NCBI GenBank assembly: GCA_030151985.1
Contig: JASLDZ010000364.1
Location: forward strand, 1 to 14,180
Length of the DNA: 14,180 bases
Direction of reading: 5' to 3'
Source of the DNA: Caulobacteraceae bacterium
Lineage (GTDB): Bacteria; Pseudomonadota; Alphaproteobacteria; Caulobacterales; Caulobacteraceae
Below the pieces are notes generated by a model. That model was not told the origin of the DNA. It ran no database searches and saw only the letters and a program-made list of their open reading frames with translations. Position 1 is the stretch's first letter; each line of letters opens with the position of its first letter. The position numbers and the translations under genes are program-made. Of the stretch, positions 1 to 6,358 are shown piece by piece.

Positions 1-32
1 TGGCCATGTACCGCAAGCGCCTGGGACGTTAG
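1..32 (+). CDS. C-terminal end of an unidentified plus-strand gene (5' truncated)
   Basis: Reading from base 3, the frame gives AMYRKRLGR followed by TAG at 30-32, directly before a perfect hairpin at 35-56. A short basic tail ending just upstream of a hairpin is what the end of a gene looks like, but ten codons are too few to identify a family, and the other frames are also open across so short a stretch. The call is an inference from position. Confidence 0.35.
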   Translation, partial: AMYRKRLGR

Positions 33-34
33 CA

Positions 35-56
35 GATCGGCCGCGCCAGGCCGATC
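35..56 (+). terminator. Perfect 8-bp hairpin, possible terminator
   Basis: GATCGGCC (35-42) and GGCCGATC (49-56) are exact reverse complements around the 6-nt loop GCGCCA. The hairpin begins three bases after the TAG at 30-32. No T-run follows directly; the nearest is TTTT about 14 bases on, inside CCTCTTTTGCG. It may therefore be a weak or Rho-assisted terminator, or an mRNA 3'-end stabiliser for the upstream gene. Confidence 0.4.
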
Positions 57-143
57 GTCACAAAACCTCTTTTGCGCCGCAGCAAATCAAGTGATAGGGA
101 GCGCCCTCCCCATCTTTGGCCCCCCCTGGCTTGGTAAGAACCT

Positions 144-701
144 ATGGACATTACGCGCATCCCCACCGGGCTGAACCCGCCCTACGACGTCTACGCCGTG
201 ATCGAGATCCCGCAGGGGGGCGAGCCGGTCAAATACGAGATGGACAAGGCCTCGGGCGCCCTGTTCGTCGACCGTTTCCTGCACACCGCCATGTTCTATC
301 CGGGCAACTACGGCTTTATCCCGCACACCCTGGCCGACGACGGCGACCCCTGCGACGTCATCGTCATCGGGCCGACGCCGGTGGTGCCGGGCGCGGTGAT
401 CCGCTGCCGGCCGATCGGCGCCCTGCTGATGACCGACGAGGCGGGCAAGGACGAGAAGATCCTGGCCGTGCCGGTGGACCAGCTGCACCCCTTCCACTCG
501 GGCGTCAGCTCCTGGCGCCAGCTGCCGGCGATCATGACCGAGCAGATCTCCCACGTCTTCCAGCACTACAAGGACCTGGAGAAGGGCAAGTCGACCACCA
601 TCTCCGGCTGGGCCGACGCCGAGGAGACCGCCCAGATCATCCGCGACTCGATCGAGCGCTACCGCATGAAGGGCGCGCCCCGGCTGAAGGCGGCGGAGTA
701 G
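144..701 (+). CDS. ppa: Inorganic pyrophosphatase, family I
   Basis: This 185-residue protein hydrolyses pyrophosphate to two phosphates in the cytoplasm and so drives nucleic acid, protein and other biosyntheses forward. It has the full length of bacterial family I enzymes. The metal-binding signature DDGDPCDV lies at residues 65-72, with D66, D68 and D71 matching the E. coli triad D65/D67/D70. Other active-site residues are in register: E21, K30, E32, R44, Y52, Y56, D98, D103, K105, Y142 and K143. The sequence HYKDLEKGKST near residue 141 is typical of the family. The ATG at 144 gives the usual MDITRIPTGLNPPYDV start, although the bases before it (TAAGAACCT) are a poor ribosome-binding site. 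It stands alone with 145 bases before the next gene. Family assignment is secure. Confidence 0.97.
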   Translation: MDITRIPTGLNPPYDVYAVIEIPQGGEPVKYEMDKASGALFVDRFLHTAMFYPGNYGFIPHTLADDGDPCDVIVIGPTPVVPGAVIRCRPIGALLMTDEAGKDEKILAVPVDQLHPFHSGVSSWRQLPAIMTEQISHVFQHYKDLEKGKSTTISGWADAEETAQIIRDSIERYRMKGAPRLKAAE

Positions 702-831
702 CGACGCCGGGTCTCCCCTCTTTTGCGAAAGCCGCCCGTTCCTGCGTGACTTAGCCTCAGCGGGATAGCGGCCCGCGGTATCGACAAGTCCGGTCAAGCT
801 GGGCTTGCTGCTGGCGCGACGGCCGCGCGCC

Positions 832-838
832 GGGAGGG
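832..838 (+). promoter_or_regulatory. Ribosome-binding site that fixes the start of the Crp-like gene
   Basis: GGGAGGG lies eight bases before the ATG at 847. This supports 847 over the in-frame TTG at 805, which has no comparable site, and over the ATG at 853, which would be 14 bases away. Confidence 0.65.
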
Positions 839-846
839 CTTCGGAC

Positions 847-1590
847 ATGGTGATGACGGCGCCGCCTTCCCTGCAGGCGAGCCCCCGGATCGGCATGGGA
901 ACGGTGCTGGCCCGACTCGAGGCGCAACGCCCCCTGACGCCGCCCGAGCGGGAGCTGATCCGGAGCCTCGCCGGGCGGACCCGCTCGGTGGAGGCGGGCG
1001 TCTGCCTGATGGAGGAGGGCGACCCGATCGCGGCGCCCGTCTACGTGCTGTCCGGCTGGGCGTGCCGTCAGCGGCTGCTGCCCGACGGGCGCCGGCAGAT
1101 CGTCAGCTTCGTGCTGCCGGGGGAGGGCTCGGGCCTCTGCCGCCGCCCCCGCCCGCTCGCCTTCACCAGCACGGTGGCGCTGACGGCCCTGGTGGTCACC
1201 GACGCCTCGCCGATGCTGGACGAGCGATCGCCCGTCGCGCAGGGGCTGTCGGACGCGCTGCTGCGGGCCGCGGCGCTCGACGAACACCGCCTGATCAGCC
1301 AGGTCGTGCGGCTGGGCCGCCAGACCGCCTATGAGCGCTTCTGCAGCCTGCTGCTCGAGCTGGGCGAGCGGCTGGAGGAGATCGGCATGGGCGGCCAGGA
1401 CGACTTCGAGCTGCCGGTGACGCAGGAGGTGCTGTCCGACGCGCTGGGCCTCAGCGTGGTCCACGTGAACCGCACGCTGCAGATGCTGCGCAGGGACGGG
1501 GTGATCGCGCTGTCGGCCGGCCGCGTCCGCGTGCTCGACCGTCACCGGCTGTGCAGCGAAGCGGCCCCGACGCCGGCCTATCTGGATTGA
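847..1590 (+). CDS. Crp/Fnr-family transcriptional regulator
   Basis: The product is about 247 residues from ATG 847. Residues ~20-130 fit a cyclic-nucleotide-binding-like beta-barrel, including the stretch LPDGRRQIVSFVLPGEGSGL (78-97), which matches the barrel of FixK/Fnr-type regulators. Residues ~140-170 fit the dimerisation helix. Residues ~187-222 are a Crp-type winged helix-turn-helix (LPVTQEVLSDALGLSVVHVNRTLQMLRRDG). There is no N-terminal cysteine cluster as in oxygen-sensing Fnr; the few cysteines (C53, C73, C98, C166, C236) are scattered. The effector is unknown and no known DNA target site was recognised in the window. It is probably a cytoplasmic dimer that binds DNA. The gene is monocistronic and converges on uvrC with only 14 bases between the stop codons. 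Confidence 0.88.
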   Translation: MVMTAPPSLQASPRIGMGTVLARLEAQRPLTPPERELIRSLAGRTRSVEAGVCLMEEGDPIAAPVYVLSGWACRQRLLPDGRRQIVSFVLPGEGSGLCRRPRPLAFTSTVALTALVVTDASPMLDERSPVAQGLSDALLRAAALDEHRLISQVVRLGRQTAYERFCSLLLELGERLEEIGMGGQDDFELPVTQEVLSDALGLSVVHVNRTLQMLRRDGVIALSAGRVRVLDRHRLCSEAAPTPAYLD

Positions 1591-1604
1591 GGTGAGGGCG
1601 CGGC

Positions 1605-3560
1605 TCAGGCCTTGCGGAAGAAGGCGTAGATCCGCTCGGCCAGCGGGCGGTTCACCCCCGCCACCCGCTCCAGGTCCGCCACCGACGCGCGGCTGACGCC
1701 CCGGGCCGAGCCGAACGTCTCCAGCAGCGCGCGCTTGCGGCCGGGACCAACGCCGTCGATCTCGTCCAGCGGGTTTGTGAAGGCGGTCTTGGTGCGCTTG
1801 GCGCGGTGGGTGCCGATGGCGAAGCGGTGCGCCTCGTCCCGAAGTCGCTGGAGGTAGTAGAGCACCGGGTCCTTCGGCTCGAGCATGAAGGGGGCGCGGC
1901 CGGGGATGAAGAAGCGCTCAAGCCCCGCGTCCCGGTCCGGCCCCTTGGCGACGCCCACCACCGCCACGTCGTCGACGCCCAGGTCCGCCATCACCTCCAG
2001 CGCCGCGTCGAGCTGGCCCTGGCCGCCGTCGACGAGGATCAGGTCGGGCTTGGGCGTCTCGATCCCCTCCGCCTCCTCCTTCTGCAGGCGGGTGAAGCGG
2101 CGGCGCAGCACCTGGTTCATCATGGCGAAGTCGTCGCCGGGGGTGAGCTCGCCCGGCTTGATGTTGAACTTGCGGTACTGGTTCTTCTGGAAGCCCTCCG
2201 GCCCGGCCACGATCATGCCGCCGACGGCGTTGGTGCCCATGATGTGGCTGTTGTCGTAGACCTCGATGCGTTCGGGCGAGGCCTCCAGTTTGAACACCTC
2301 GCACACCCCCGCCAGCAACTTGGCCTGCGCGCCGCCCTCCGCCATCCGACGGCCCAGCGCCTCGCGGGCGTTGGTCATCACGTGGTCCACCAGCCGCTTC
2401 TTCTCGGCCTGCTTGGGCACGAGGAGCTGCACCTTGCGCCCCGCCTTCACCGACAGCGCCTCGGTCAGCACCTCGCAGTTGGGCGGCGTGTGGCTCAGCA
2501 GCACGAGGCGCGGCACGGGCTTGTCCTCGTAGAACTGGCCCAGGAAGGCGTCGAGCACGGCGACGTCGCTGTCGTCCCCCTCCTGGCCGGAGGAGGTCAC
2601 GCGGGGGAAGTAGGCGCGGTTGCCCCAGTTCTGGCCGGCGCGGAAGAAGAACACCTGCACGCAGGCTTGGCCGCCCTCGCTGTGCACGGCGAAGACGTCG
2701 GCCTCCTCCACGCCCTCGGGGTTGATGCCCTGCTCGGCGTTGATGCCGGCCAGCGCGCGGATGCGGTCGCGCACGCGGGCGGCGCGCTCGAACTCCATCG
2801 CCTCGGCGGCCGCGTTCATCTCCTTGGCGAGGCGGGCGCGCACGGCGTCGGACTTGCCGCGCAGGAAGTCGTGCGCCTCGCCCACCAGCTCGCCGTAGGC
2901 CTCCAGCGAGATCAGGCCGGTGCAGGGGGCGGAGCAGCGGCGGATCTGGTGCAGCATGCAGGGCCGCGTGCGCGTCTCGTAGACGCTGTCCGAGCACGAG
3001 CGCAGCAGGAACGCCTTTTGCAGCGTGTTCAGCGTGCGGTTCACCGCCCAGGTCGAGGCGAAGGGGCCGAAGTAGTCGCCCTTGATCGTGTGCGCGCCCC
3101 GGTGCTTGCGGATCTGGGCGGCGGGATGCTCCCGGCGGATGACGATCTCGGCGAAGCTCTTGTCGTCGCGCAGGGTGATGTTGAAGCGCGGCTTCAGCCG
3201 CTTGATGAGGTTGGATTCCAGGAGCAGCGCGTCCGCCTCGGTGCGGGTGGTGACGAACTCCATGGCGCGGGTCAGGGCCACCATGTGCTGCAGCCGCTGG
3301 CTGTGAGCGCGGCCCTGCGCGTACTGTACCACGCGCTTCTTCAGGCTCTTGGCCTTGCCGACGTAGAGCACCTCCGCGTCCTCGCCGAGCATGCGGTAGA
3401 CGCCGGGGGTGTCGGGCAGGCGCTTGACGTAGTCGGCGATCAGCGCCGCGCCGCGCAGGGTCGGCGCGTGGTCCCCGTCGGCGGCGGTCGAGCGCACCAC
3501 CTCGACGTCGGCGGGAGGGGCGGGCGCAGGGTCGGCGGACGGATCGAAGGCGTCGGGCAT
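1605..3560 (-). CDS. uvrC: Excinuclease ABC subunit C (UvrC)
   Basis: UvrC makes both incisions flanking a DNA lesion after UvrA/UvrB loading in nucleotide excision repair. The 651-residue protein has the complete architecture. A GIY-YIG nuclease domain begins near residue 49 (TPGVYRML ... EVLYVGKAKSLKKR). Four cysteines, C189, C201, C209 and C213, match the Fe-S cluster ligands reported for UvrC. The UVR helical hairpin lies near 245-270. The RNase H-like 3'/5' incision domain carries D436 (IEVYDNSHI), D511 (ILVDGGQGQL) and H578 (DEAHRFAIGTHR). Tandem helix-hairpin-helix motifs lie at ~598-648 (IDGVGPGRKRALLETFGS). About 45 acidic/Pro-rich residues precede the GIY-YIG domain, and no internal methionine offers a sensible shorter start. 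It follows the RcnB-like gene on the same strand after 54 bases. Confidence 0.97.
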   Translation of the reverse strand: MPDAFDPSADPAPAPPADVEVVRSTAADGDHAPTLRGAALIADYVKRLPDTPGVYRMLGEDAEVLYVGKAKSLKKRVVQYAQGRAHSQRLQHMVALTRAMEFVTTRTEADALLLESNLIKRLKPRFNITLRDDKSFAEIVIRREHPAAQIRKHRGAHTIKGDYFGPFASTWAVNRTLNTLQKAFLLRSCSDSVYETRTRPCMLHQIRRCSAPCTGLISLEAYGELVGEAHDFLRGKSDAVRARLAKEMNAAAEAMEFERAARVRDRIRALAGINAEQGINPEGVEEADVFAVHSEGGQACVQVFFFRAGQNWGNRAYFPRVTSSGQEGDDSDVAVLDAFLGQFYEDKPVPRLVLLSHTPPNCEVLTEALSVKAGRKVQLLVPKQAEKKRLVDHVMTNAREALGRRMAEGGAQAKLLAGVCEVFKLEASPERIEVYDNSHIMGTNAVGGMIVAGPEGFQKNQYRKFNIKPGELTPGDDFAMMNQVLRRRFTRLQKEEAEGIETPKPDLILVDGGQGQLDAALEVMADLGVDDVAVVGVAKGPDRDAGLERFFIPGRAPFMLEPKDPVLYYLQRLRDEAHRFAIGTHRAKRTKTAFTNPLDEIDGVGPGRKRALLETFGSARGVSRASVADLERVAGVNRPLAERIYAFFRKA

Positions 3561-3614
3561 CGCGGCCCATATAGGCGCGCCGCCCCCTCCGCCTCCAGCC
3601 GCGTCGCGCCCCGG

Positions 3615-4295
3615 CTAGTAGAAGGCGCCGTAGATGACGTCGCGGATGCGTCCCGTGTGGCGGTTCACCAGCAGCAGGTCCGGCCCGTAGCGCACCCAGC
3701 GGTAGCCGGGGGGCGGCGCATAGGCGCCGAGCGCGCCGTAGTCGTCCCAGAAGTAGGTGGAGGACAGGAACAGCGACGGCAGGATCAGCCCCGGCGCCCA
3801 GCGGCGGTAGGCGTAGCCGCGCGGGTAGCGGAACGCCGGTCCCCGGATCGGGCGGAAGCCCGGAGGCCGCCCGCCGCCCGGCCGCCAGCCCGCGCCAGGA
3901 CCCGGTCGGAAGCCGCCTCCGGGCCGATCGGCGCTGGGCCGATCGTAGCCCGGCCGGCCCGGCCGATCTCCACCGGGCCGATCTCCGCCGGGACGTCCGG
4001 GCCGATCGCCGCCGCCGGGACGTCCGCCTTCGGGGCGGCCGGGGCGCGGCGGCTGGATCTGGGGTCCGCCCGGGCCGCCGGGACGGGGAGGCTGGACCTG
4101 CGGACCGCCCGGGCGCTGGCCGCCGGGGCCGCCTGGACGGTCTCCACCGGGACGCTGGCCAGAGCCGCCGGGGCGCTCGCCGCCTGGTCGTCCGCCGCCT
4201 CCGGTCCTGTCGGGGCCGCCGCCCGGGCGGTCCTGCGCCATCACCGTGGGGGCCGCGATCAGGAGCGCGCTCAGCGCCACGACGACACGTCTCAT
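3615..4295 (-). CDS. Secreted RcnB-family protein with long Gly/Pro/Arg-rich region
   Basis: The protein has 226 residues. Residues 1-20 are a Sec signal peptide (MRRVVVALSALLIAAPTVMA, cleavage before Q21). Residues ~21-150 are a low-complexity, strongly basic segment built from RPGG, DRPG and QPPRPG units. Residues ~157-226 form a compact C-terminal domain of the RcnB type: RYPRGYAYRRWAPGLILP, then YFWDDYGALGAYAPPPGYRW, then VRYGPDLLLVNRHTGRIRDV. RcnB of E. coli is a periplasmic protein of nickel/cobalt homeostasis, but most family members are uncharacterised, so a metal role is only a family-based suggestion. GAGGAGG lies eight bases before the ATG, a strong ribosome-binding site. It follows the histidine kinase by 73 bases on the same strand, so it may be co-transcribed with it. 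Confidence 0.82.
   Translation of the reverse strand: MRRVVVALSALLIAAPTVMAQDRPGGGPDRTGGGGRPGGERPGGSGQRPGGDRPGGPGGQRPGGPQVQPPRPGGPGGPQIQPPRPGRPEGGRPGGGDRPGRPGGDRPGGDRPGRPGYDRPSADRPGGGFRPGPGAGWRPGGGRPPGFRPIRGPAFRYPRGYAYRRWAPGLILPSLFLSSTYFWDDYGALGAYAPPPGYRWVRYGPDLLLVNRHTGRIRDVIYGAFY
3918..4215. repeat. Degenerate codon-level repeats in the Gly/Pro/Arg-rich coding segment
   Basis: GGGCCGATC or CGGCCGATC occurs at 3921, 3936, 3960, 3975 and 3999 on the plus strand; each copy encodes the tripeptide DRP on the minus strand. A longer protein-level duplication, PQVQPPRPG and PQIQPPRPG (residues ~65-86), is also present. The spacing is irregular but always in frame, consistent with expansion and slippage inside the gene rather than with a CRISPR array or a mobile element. 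Confidence 0.7.
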
Positions 4296-4368
4296 GCCGC
4301 AAGCCTCCTCAAGCCTCTGGCGACGCTATGTCCGCCGCCCCGCCGGCGCAAGCGATCCCGGGCGCGGC

Positions 4369-5784
4369 CTACCCGGCGCCCGGCAGGCTCAGCGCCACGC
4401 GCAGGCCGGGGCCGTGGCTCGGAGGGCCGCCGGGGGCGACGCCCGGTCCCTCGTCCAGGTCCAGCCGGCCGCCGTGCGCGTTCGCCACCGCCGCCACCAG
4501 CGACAGGCCGAGGCCCGAGCCCGGCTGGGTGCGGCTGTTCTCCAGCCGCACGAACCGCTCCAGCACCCGCGCCCGGTCGGCCTCCGGCACGCCCGGCCCG
4601 GTGTCGGTGACGCTGGCCTCCACCTCGCCGGAGCTGCGCCGTCGCGTGCGCAGCATCACCGCGCCGCCCGCGGGCGTGTACTTCACCGCGTTGTCGAGGA
4701 GGTTGGCCAGCGCCTGCGCCACGAACTCGCGGTCGCCGCGCACCATCAGGCGGGGGCCGAGCTCGGCGGCGAACTCCAGCCCCTTCTCCTCGCACAGGGG
4801 CTCGTAGAGCTCCGAGACGTCGGCGGCGAGGGCGGAGAGGTCGAACTCCGCCGCCGAGGTGAACTGCCCCGCCGCCTGCAGCCGCGTGATCGCCAGCACC
4901 GCGTTGAAGGTGCGCAGGACGGAGTCCGCGTCTTCCAGCGCGGTCTCCAGCGCCGCCTTGGGGTCGGCCTTGCCGTTCTCCGCGTCGATCAGCGCCGCCT
5001 CCAGCCGGGCGCGCAGGCGGGTGAGGGGGGAGCGCAGGTCGTGGGCGATGGCGTCCCCGGCGTGGCGCAGGCCGCCCATCAGCCGCTCCACCCGGTCGAG
5101 CATGGTGTTGAGGCCCGTCGCCAGCTCGTCGAACTCGTCGCGCACGCCGCGGACGGGCGCGCGGGCGTTCAGGTCGCCCGCCTGAACCTTCTCCACCGCC
5201 TCCCGCAGGCCCGCCATGGCGCGGCTGACGTTGCGGCTGACCAGGAGCCCGCCCAGGAGGCCCAGCAGCAGGATCAGCACGCCCGCGCCCCAGGTCGCCC
5301 GCACCACCCGCACGACGAAGGCGCGGGACTCGCCGATGTCGGAGCCCACGAACAGGAGCTCGCCCCCCGGCAGCCGCACCTGCCGCCCCCACGCCTGGCG
5401 ACGCACGACCGCCCCGTCCGGGTCGGTCTCGGTGACGCGGAAGCTGGTGGCCCCGTGGCTGGCGTCGGGCTTGTCCAGGGGAGAGGCGGCGATGTTGCCG
5501 GTGATCGGCTTTCCGGCCTTGTCCATCGACAGGTACAGGAACGGCCGCTCGCCGGAGGCCCGCTCAATCAGCGCGGCGTTCAGCGCCGGCGCGCCTCCCT
5601 GGGTGTAGACGGTCTGCAGGGAGGCGATCTCCCTGGAGACGTCCGCATCCGCCCGCTGCGTCACCTCGCCGGCGGTGGCGACGTAGACATAGGCCAGGAA
5701 GGCGGCGGCGGCGGCCGCGAACAGCGCGAGGAAGATCAGGGTGAGGCGGAAGGGGGTGGTCCGCAGGACGGAGGGGAGGCGCAT
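4369..5784 (-). CDS. Membrane sensor histidine kinase (HAMP-HisKA-HATPase)
   Basis: The protein has 471 residues. Transmembrane segments lie at ~14-35 and ~163-183 and flank a periplasmic sensor region of about 125 residues with no recognised fold. A HAMP linker follows (~184-235). The HisKA H-box is AIAHDLRSPLTRL, with H248 the likely phosphorylated residue. The ATPase domain has the N-box NLLDNAVKYTP (N361, N365), the G1 box DTGPGVP (D394) and the G2 region GSGLGLSLV (422-430). It probably phosphorylates the OmpR-type regulator encoded at 6359-7030, from which it is separated by the DUF559 gene and a repeat. Together with the nearby DegP gene this suggests envelope-stress sensing, which is an inference. 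The start at 5784 lies six bases after the DUF559 stop, and its best Shine-Dalgarno sequence lies inside a palindrome. Confidence 0.93.
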   Translation of the reverse strand: MRLPSVLRTTPFRLTLIFLALFAAAAAAFLAYVYVATAGEVTQRADADVSREIASLQTVYTQGGAPALNAALIERASGERPFLYLSMDKAGKPITGNIAASPLDKPDASHGATSFRVTETDPDGAVVRRQAWGRQVRLPGGELLFVGSDIGESRAFVVRVVRATWGAGVLILLLGLLGGLLVSRNVSRAMAGLREAVEKVQAGDLNARAPVRGVRDEFDELATGLNTMLDRVERLMGGLRHAGDAIAHDLRSPLTRLRARLEAALIDAENGKADPKAALETALEDADSVLRTFNAVLAITRLQAAGQFTSAAEFDLSALAADVSELYEPLCEEKGLEFAAELGPRLMVRGDREFVAQALANLLDNAVKYTPAGGAVMLRTRRRSSGEVEASVTDTGPGVPEADRARVLERFVRLENSRTQPGSGLGLSLVAAVANAHGGRLDLDEGPGVAPGGPPSHGPGLRVALSLPGAG

Positions 5785-5790
5785 CCTCTT

Positions 5791-6174
5791 CTATCCCTCC
5801 CCTTCATGGGGAGGGGGCACCCGACCGAGCGCGGTCAAGGCGATGTGGTCGACGGCGGCCGCCAACCCGGTGTTGATGTCGGAATTCCAGAACCGCAGGA
5901 TCTCAAAACCGATCGACCGCAGCCACGCATCCCGCTCCCGGTCCCGCGCGCCGTGGCCGTCTTCCGCGTGCTGGCCGCCGTCGATCTCCACCGCCAACCG
6001 CCGCGAGGTGCAGGCGAAGTCGACGATGTAGGGTCCGAGCGGAACCTGACGCCGGAAGTGAAGCCCCTGCGGCTTCAGCAAGCGCAGCTCCGCCCAAAGA
6101 CGCGCCTCCTGCGGCGTCATCCGCTTCCGCAGCGACCGCGTCAGATTCCGCCGCTCGTTCGAAAGCGCATGCAC
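5791..6174 (-). CDS. DUF559 (Vsr-like / PD-(D/E)XK) endonuclease-domain protein
   Basis: The 127-residue product has the DUF559 signature. An N-terminal helix (LTRSLRKRMTPQEARLWAEL) comes first, followed by FRRQVPLGPYIVDFAC (40-55). AVEIDGGQH (61-69) and ILRFWNSDI (92-100) follow. D52, E63 and D65, with Q68-H69, are the likely nuclease core of this very-short-patch-repair-like fold; activity has rarely been tested in this family. The start is GTG at 6174, preceded by GGGGGAGGGAG contributed by the repeat arm at 6179-6205. The last codons (VPPPHEGEG-stop) are encoded by the palindrome at 5795-5815. The gene reads as less GC-rich than its neighbours and sits between a response regulator and its likely kinase, so it looks like an insertion. 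Whether it acts in repair, defence or repeat movement is unknown. Confidence 0.85.
   Translation of the reverse strand: MHALSNERRNLTRSLRKRMTPQEARLWAELRLLKPQGLHFRRQVPLGPYIVDFACTSRRLAVEIDGGQHAEDGHGARDRERDAWLRSIGFEILRFWNSDINTGLAAAVDHIALTALGRVPPPHEGEG
5795..5815. repeat. G/C-rich palindrome at the DUF559 3' end / kinase 5' end
   Basis: CCCTCCCC (5795-5802) and GGGGAGGG (5808-5815) are exact reverse complements around the loop TTCAT. The hairpin lies inside the last codons of the DUF559 gene. On the minus-strand transcript its 3' arm, GGGGAGGG, ends ten bases before the kinase ATG and can serve as its Shine-Dalgarno sequence. It shares its CCCTCCCC/GGGGAGGG core with the palindromes at 6179-6346. 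Confidence 0.85.
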
Positions 6175-6178
6175 CTAG

Positions 6179-6189
6179 CTCCCTCCCCC
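6179..6189 (-). promoter_or_regulatory. Repeat-derived ribosome-binding site of the DUF559 gene
   Basis: On the minus strand GGGGGAGGGAG is followed by CTAG and then the GTG start at 6174. The G-rich run is the 3' arm of the hairpin in the 6179-6205 repeat, so the site would be paired with the upstream CCCTCCCC unless the hairpin is opened. Confidence 0.6.
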
Positions 6190-6346
6190 TTGAGGGGAGG
6201 GTGTCGCGAGCGCAGCGAGAGACGGGTGGGGGAACGAGAGCGAAGCGTAGAAGAAGACCGGCGCGACGATCGGAAAGTGGGTGATACCTCCCCCCACCCG
6301 TCTGTCGGCTTCGCCTCCAGACACCCTCCCCTCAAGGGGGAGGGAG
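6179..6346. repeat. Inverted pair of palindromic repeats (27-bp identical arms)
   Basis: Bases 6179-6205 and 6320-6346 are perfect reverse complements over 27 bp. Each arm is itself a hairpin: CCCTCCCC, a 5-nt loop (CTTGA in the left arm), GGGGAGGG. Inside the arms a second conserved block, AGACGGGTGGGGG, recurs in inverted form near 6221-6233 and 6293-6305, so the unit is about 55 bp and is present twice head to head. The element fills the whole gap between the DUF559 gene and the response regulator, ending 12 bases from the regulator's stop. The 114 bases between the long arms hold no supportable gene. It resembles the REP-like intergenic palindromes of other GC-rich Proteobacteria. Confidence 0.9.
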
Positions 6347-6358
6347 GAAGAAAGCCTC

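Noticed and set aside
66..727. 11-bp direct repeat CCTCTTTTGCG at 66-76 and 717-727 flanking ppa
   Set aside because: It could suggest a target duplication, but ppa is a core gene with ordinary composition, and one 11-bp match over 14 kb is not strong evidence.
805..846. TTG start for the Crp-like gene, 14 codons upstream
   Set aside because: It has no ribosome-binding site and gives an Arg-rich leader. ATG 847 has GGGAGGG at the right distance.
3918..4010. Repeated GGGCCGATC units as a possible CRISPR or binding-site array
   Set aside because: Spacing is irregular, always a multiple of three, and each copy encodes DRP in a low-complexity protein, so coding repetition explains it.
1806..4610. 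Long plus-strand open frame (934 codons) opposite uvrC and the RcnB-like gene
   Set aside because: It is antisense to a complete uvrC and has a low-complexity His/Val/Gly/Leu composition with no recognisable domain. Such frames arise from GC-rich codon usage.
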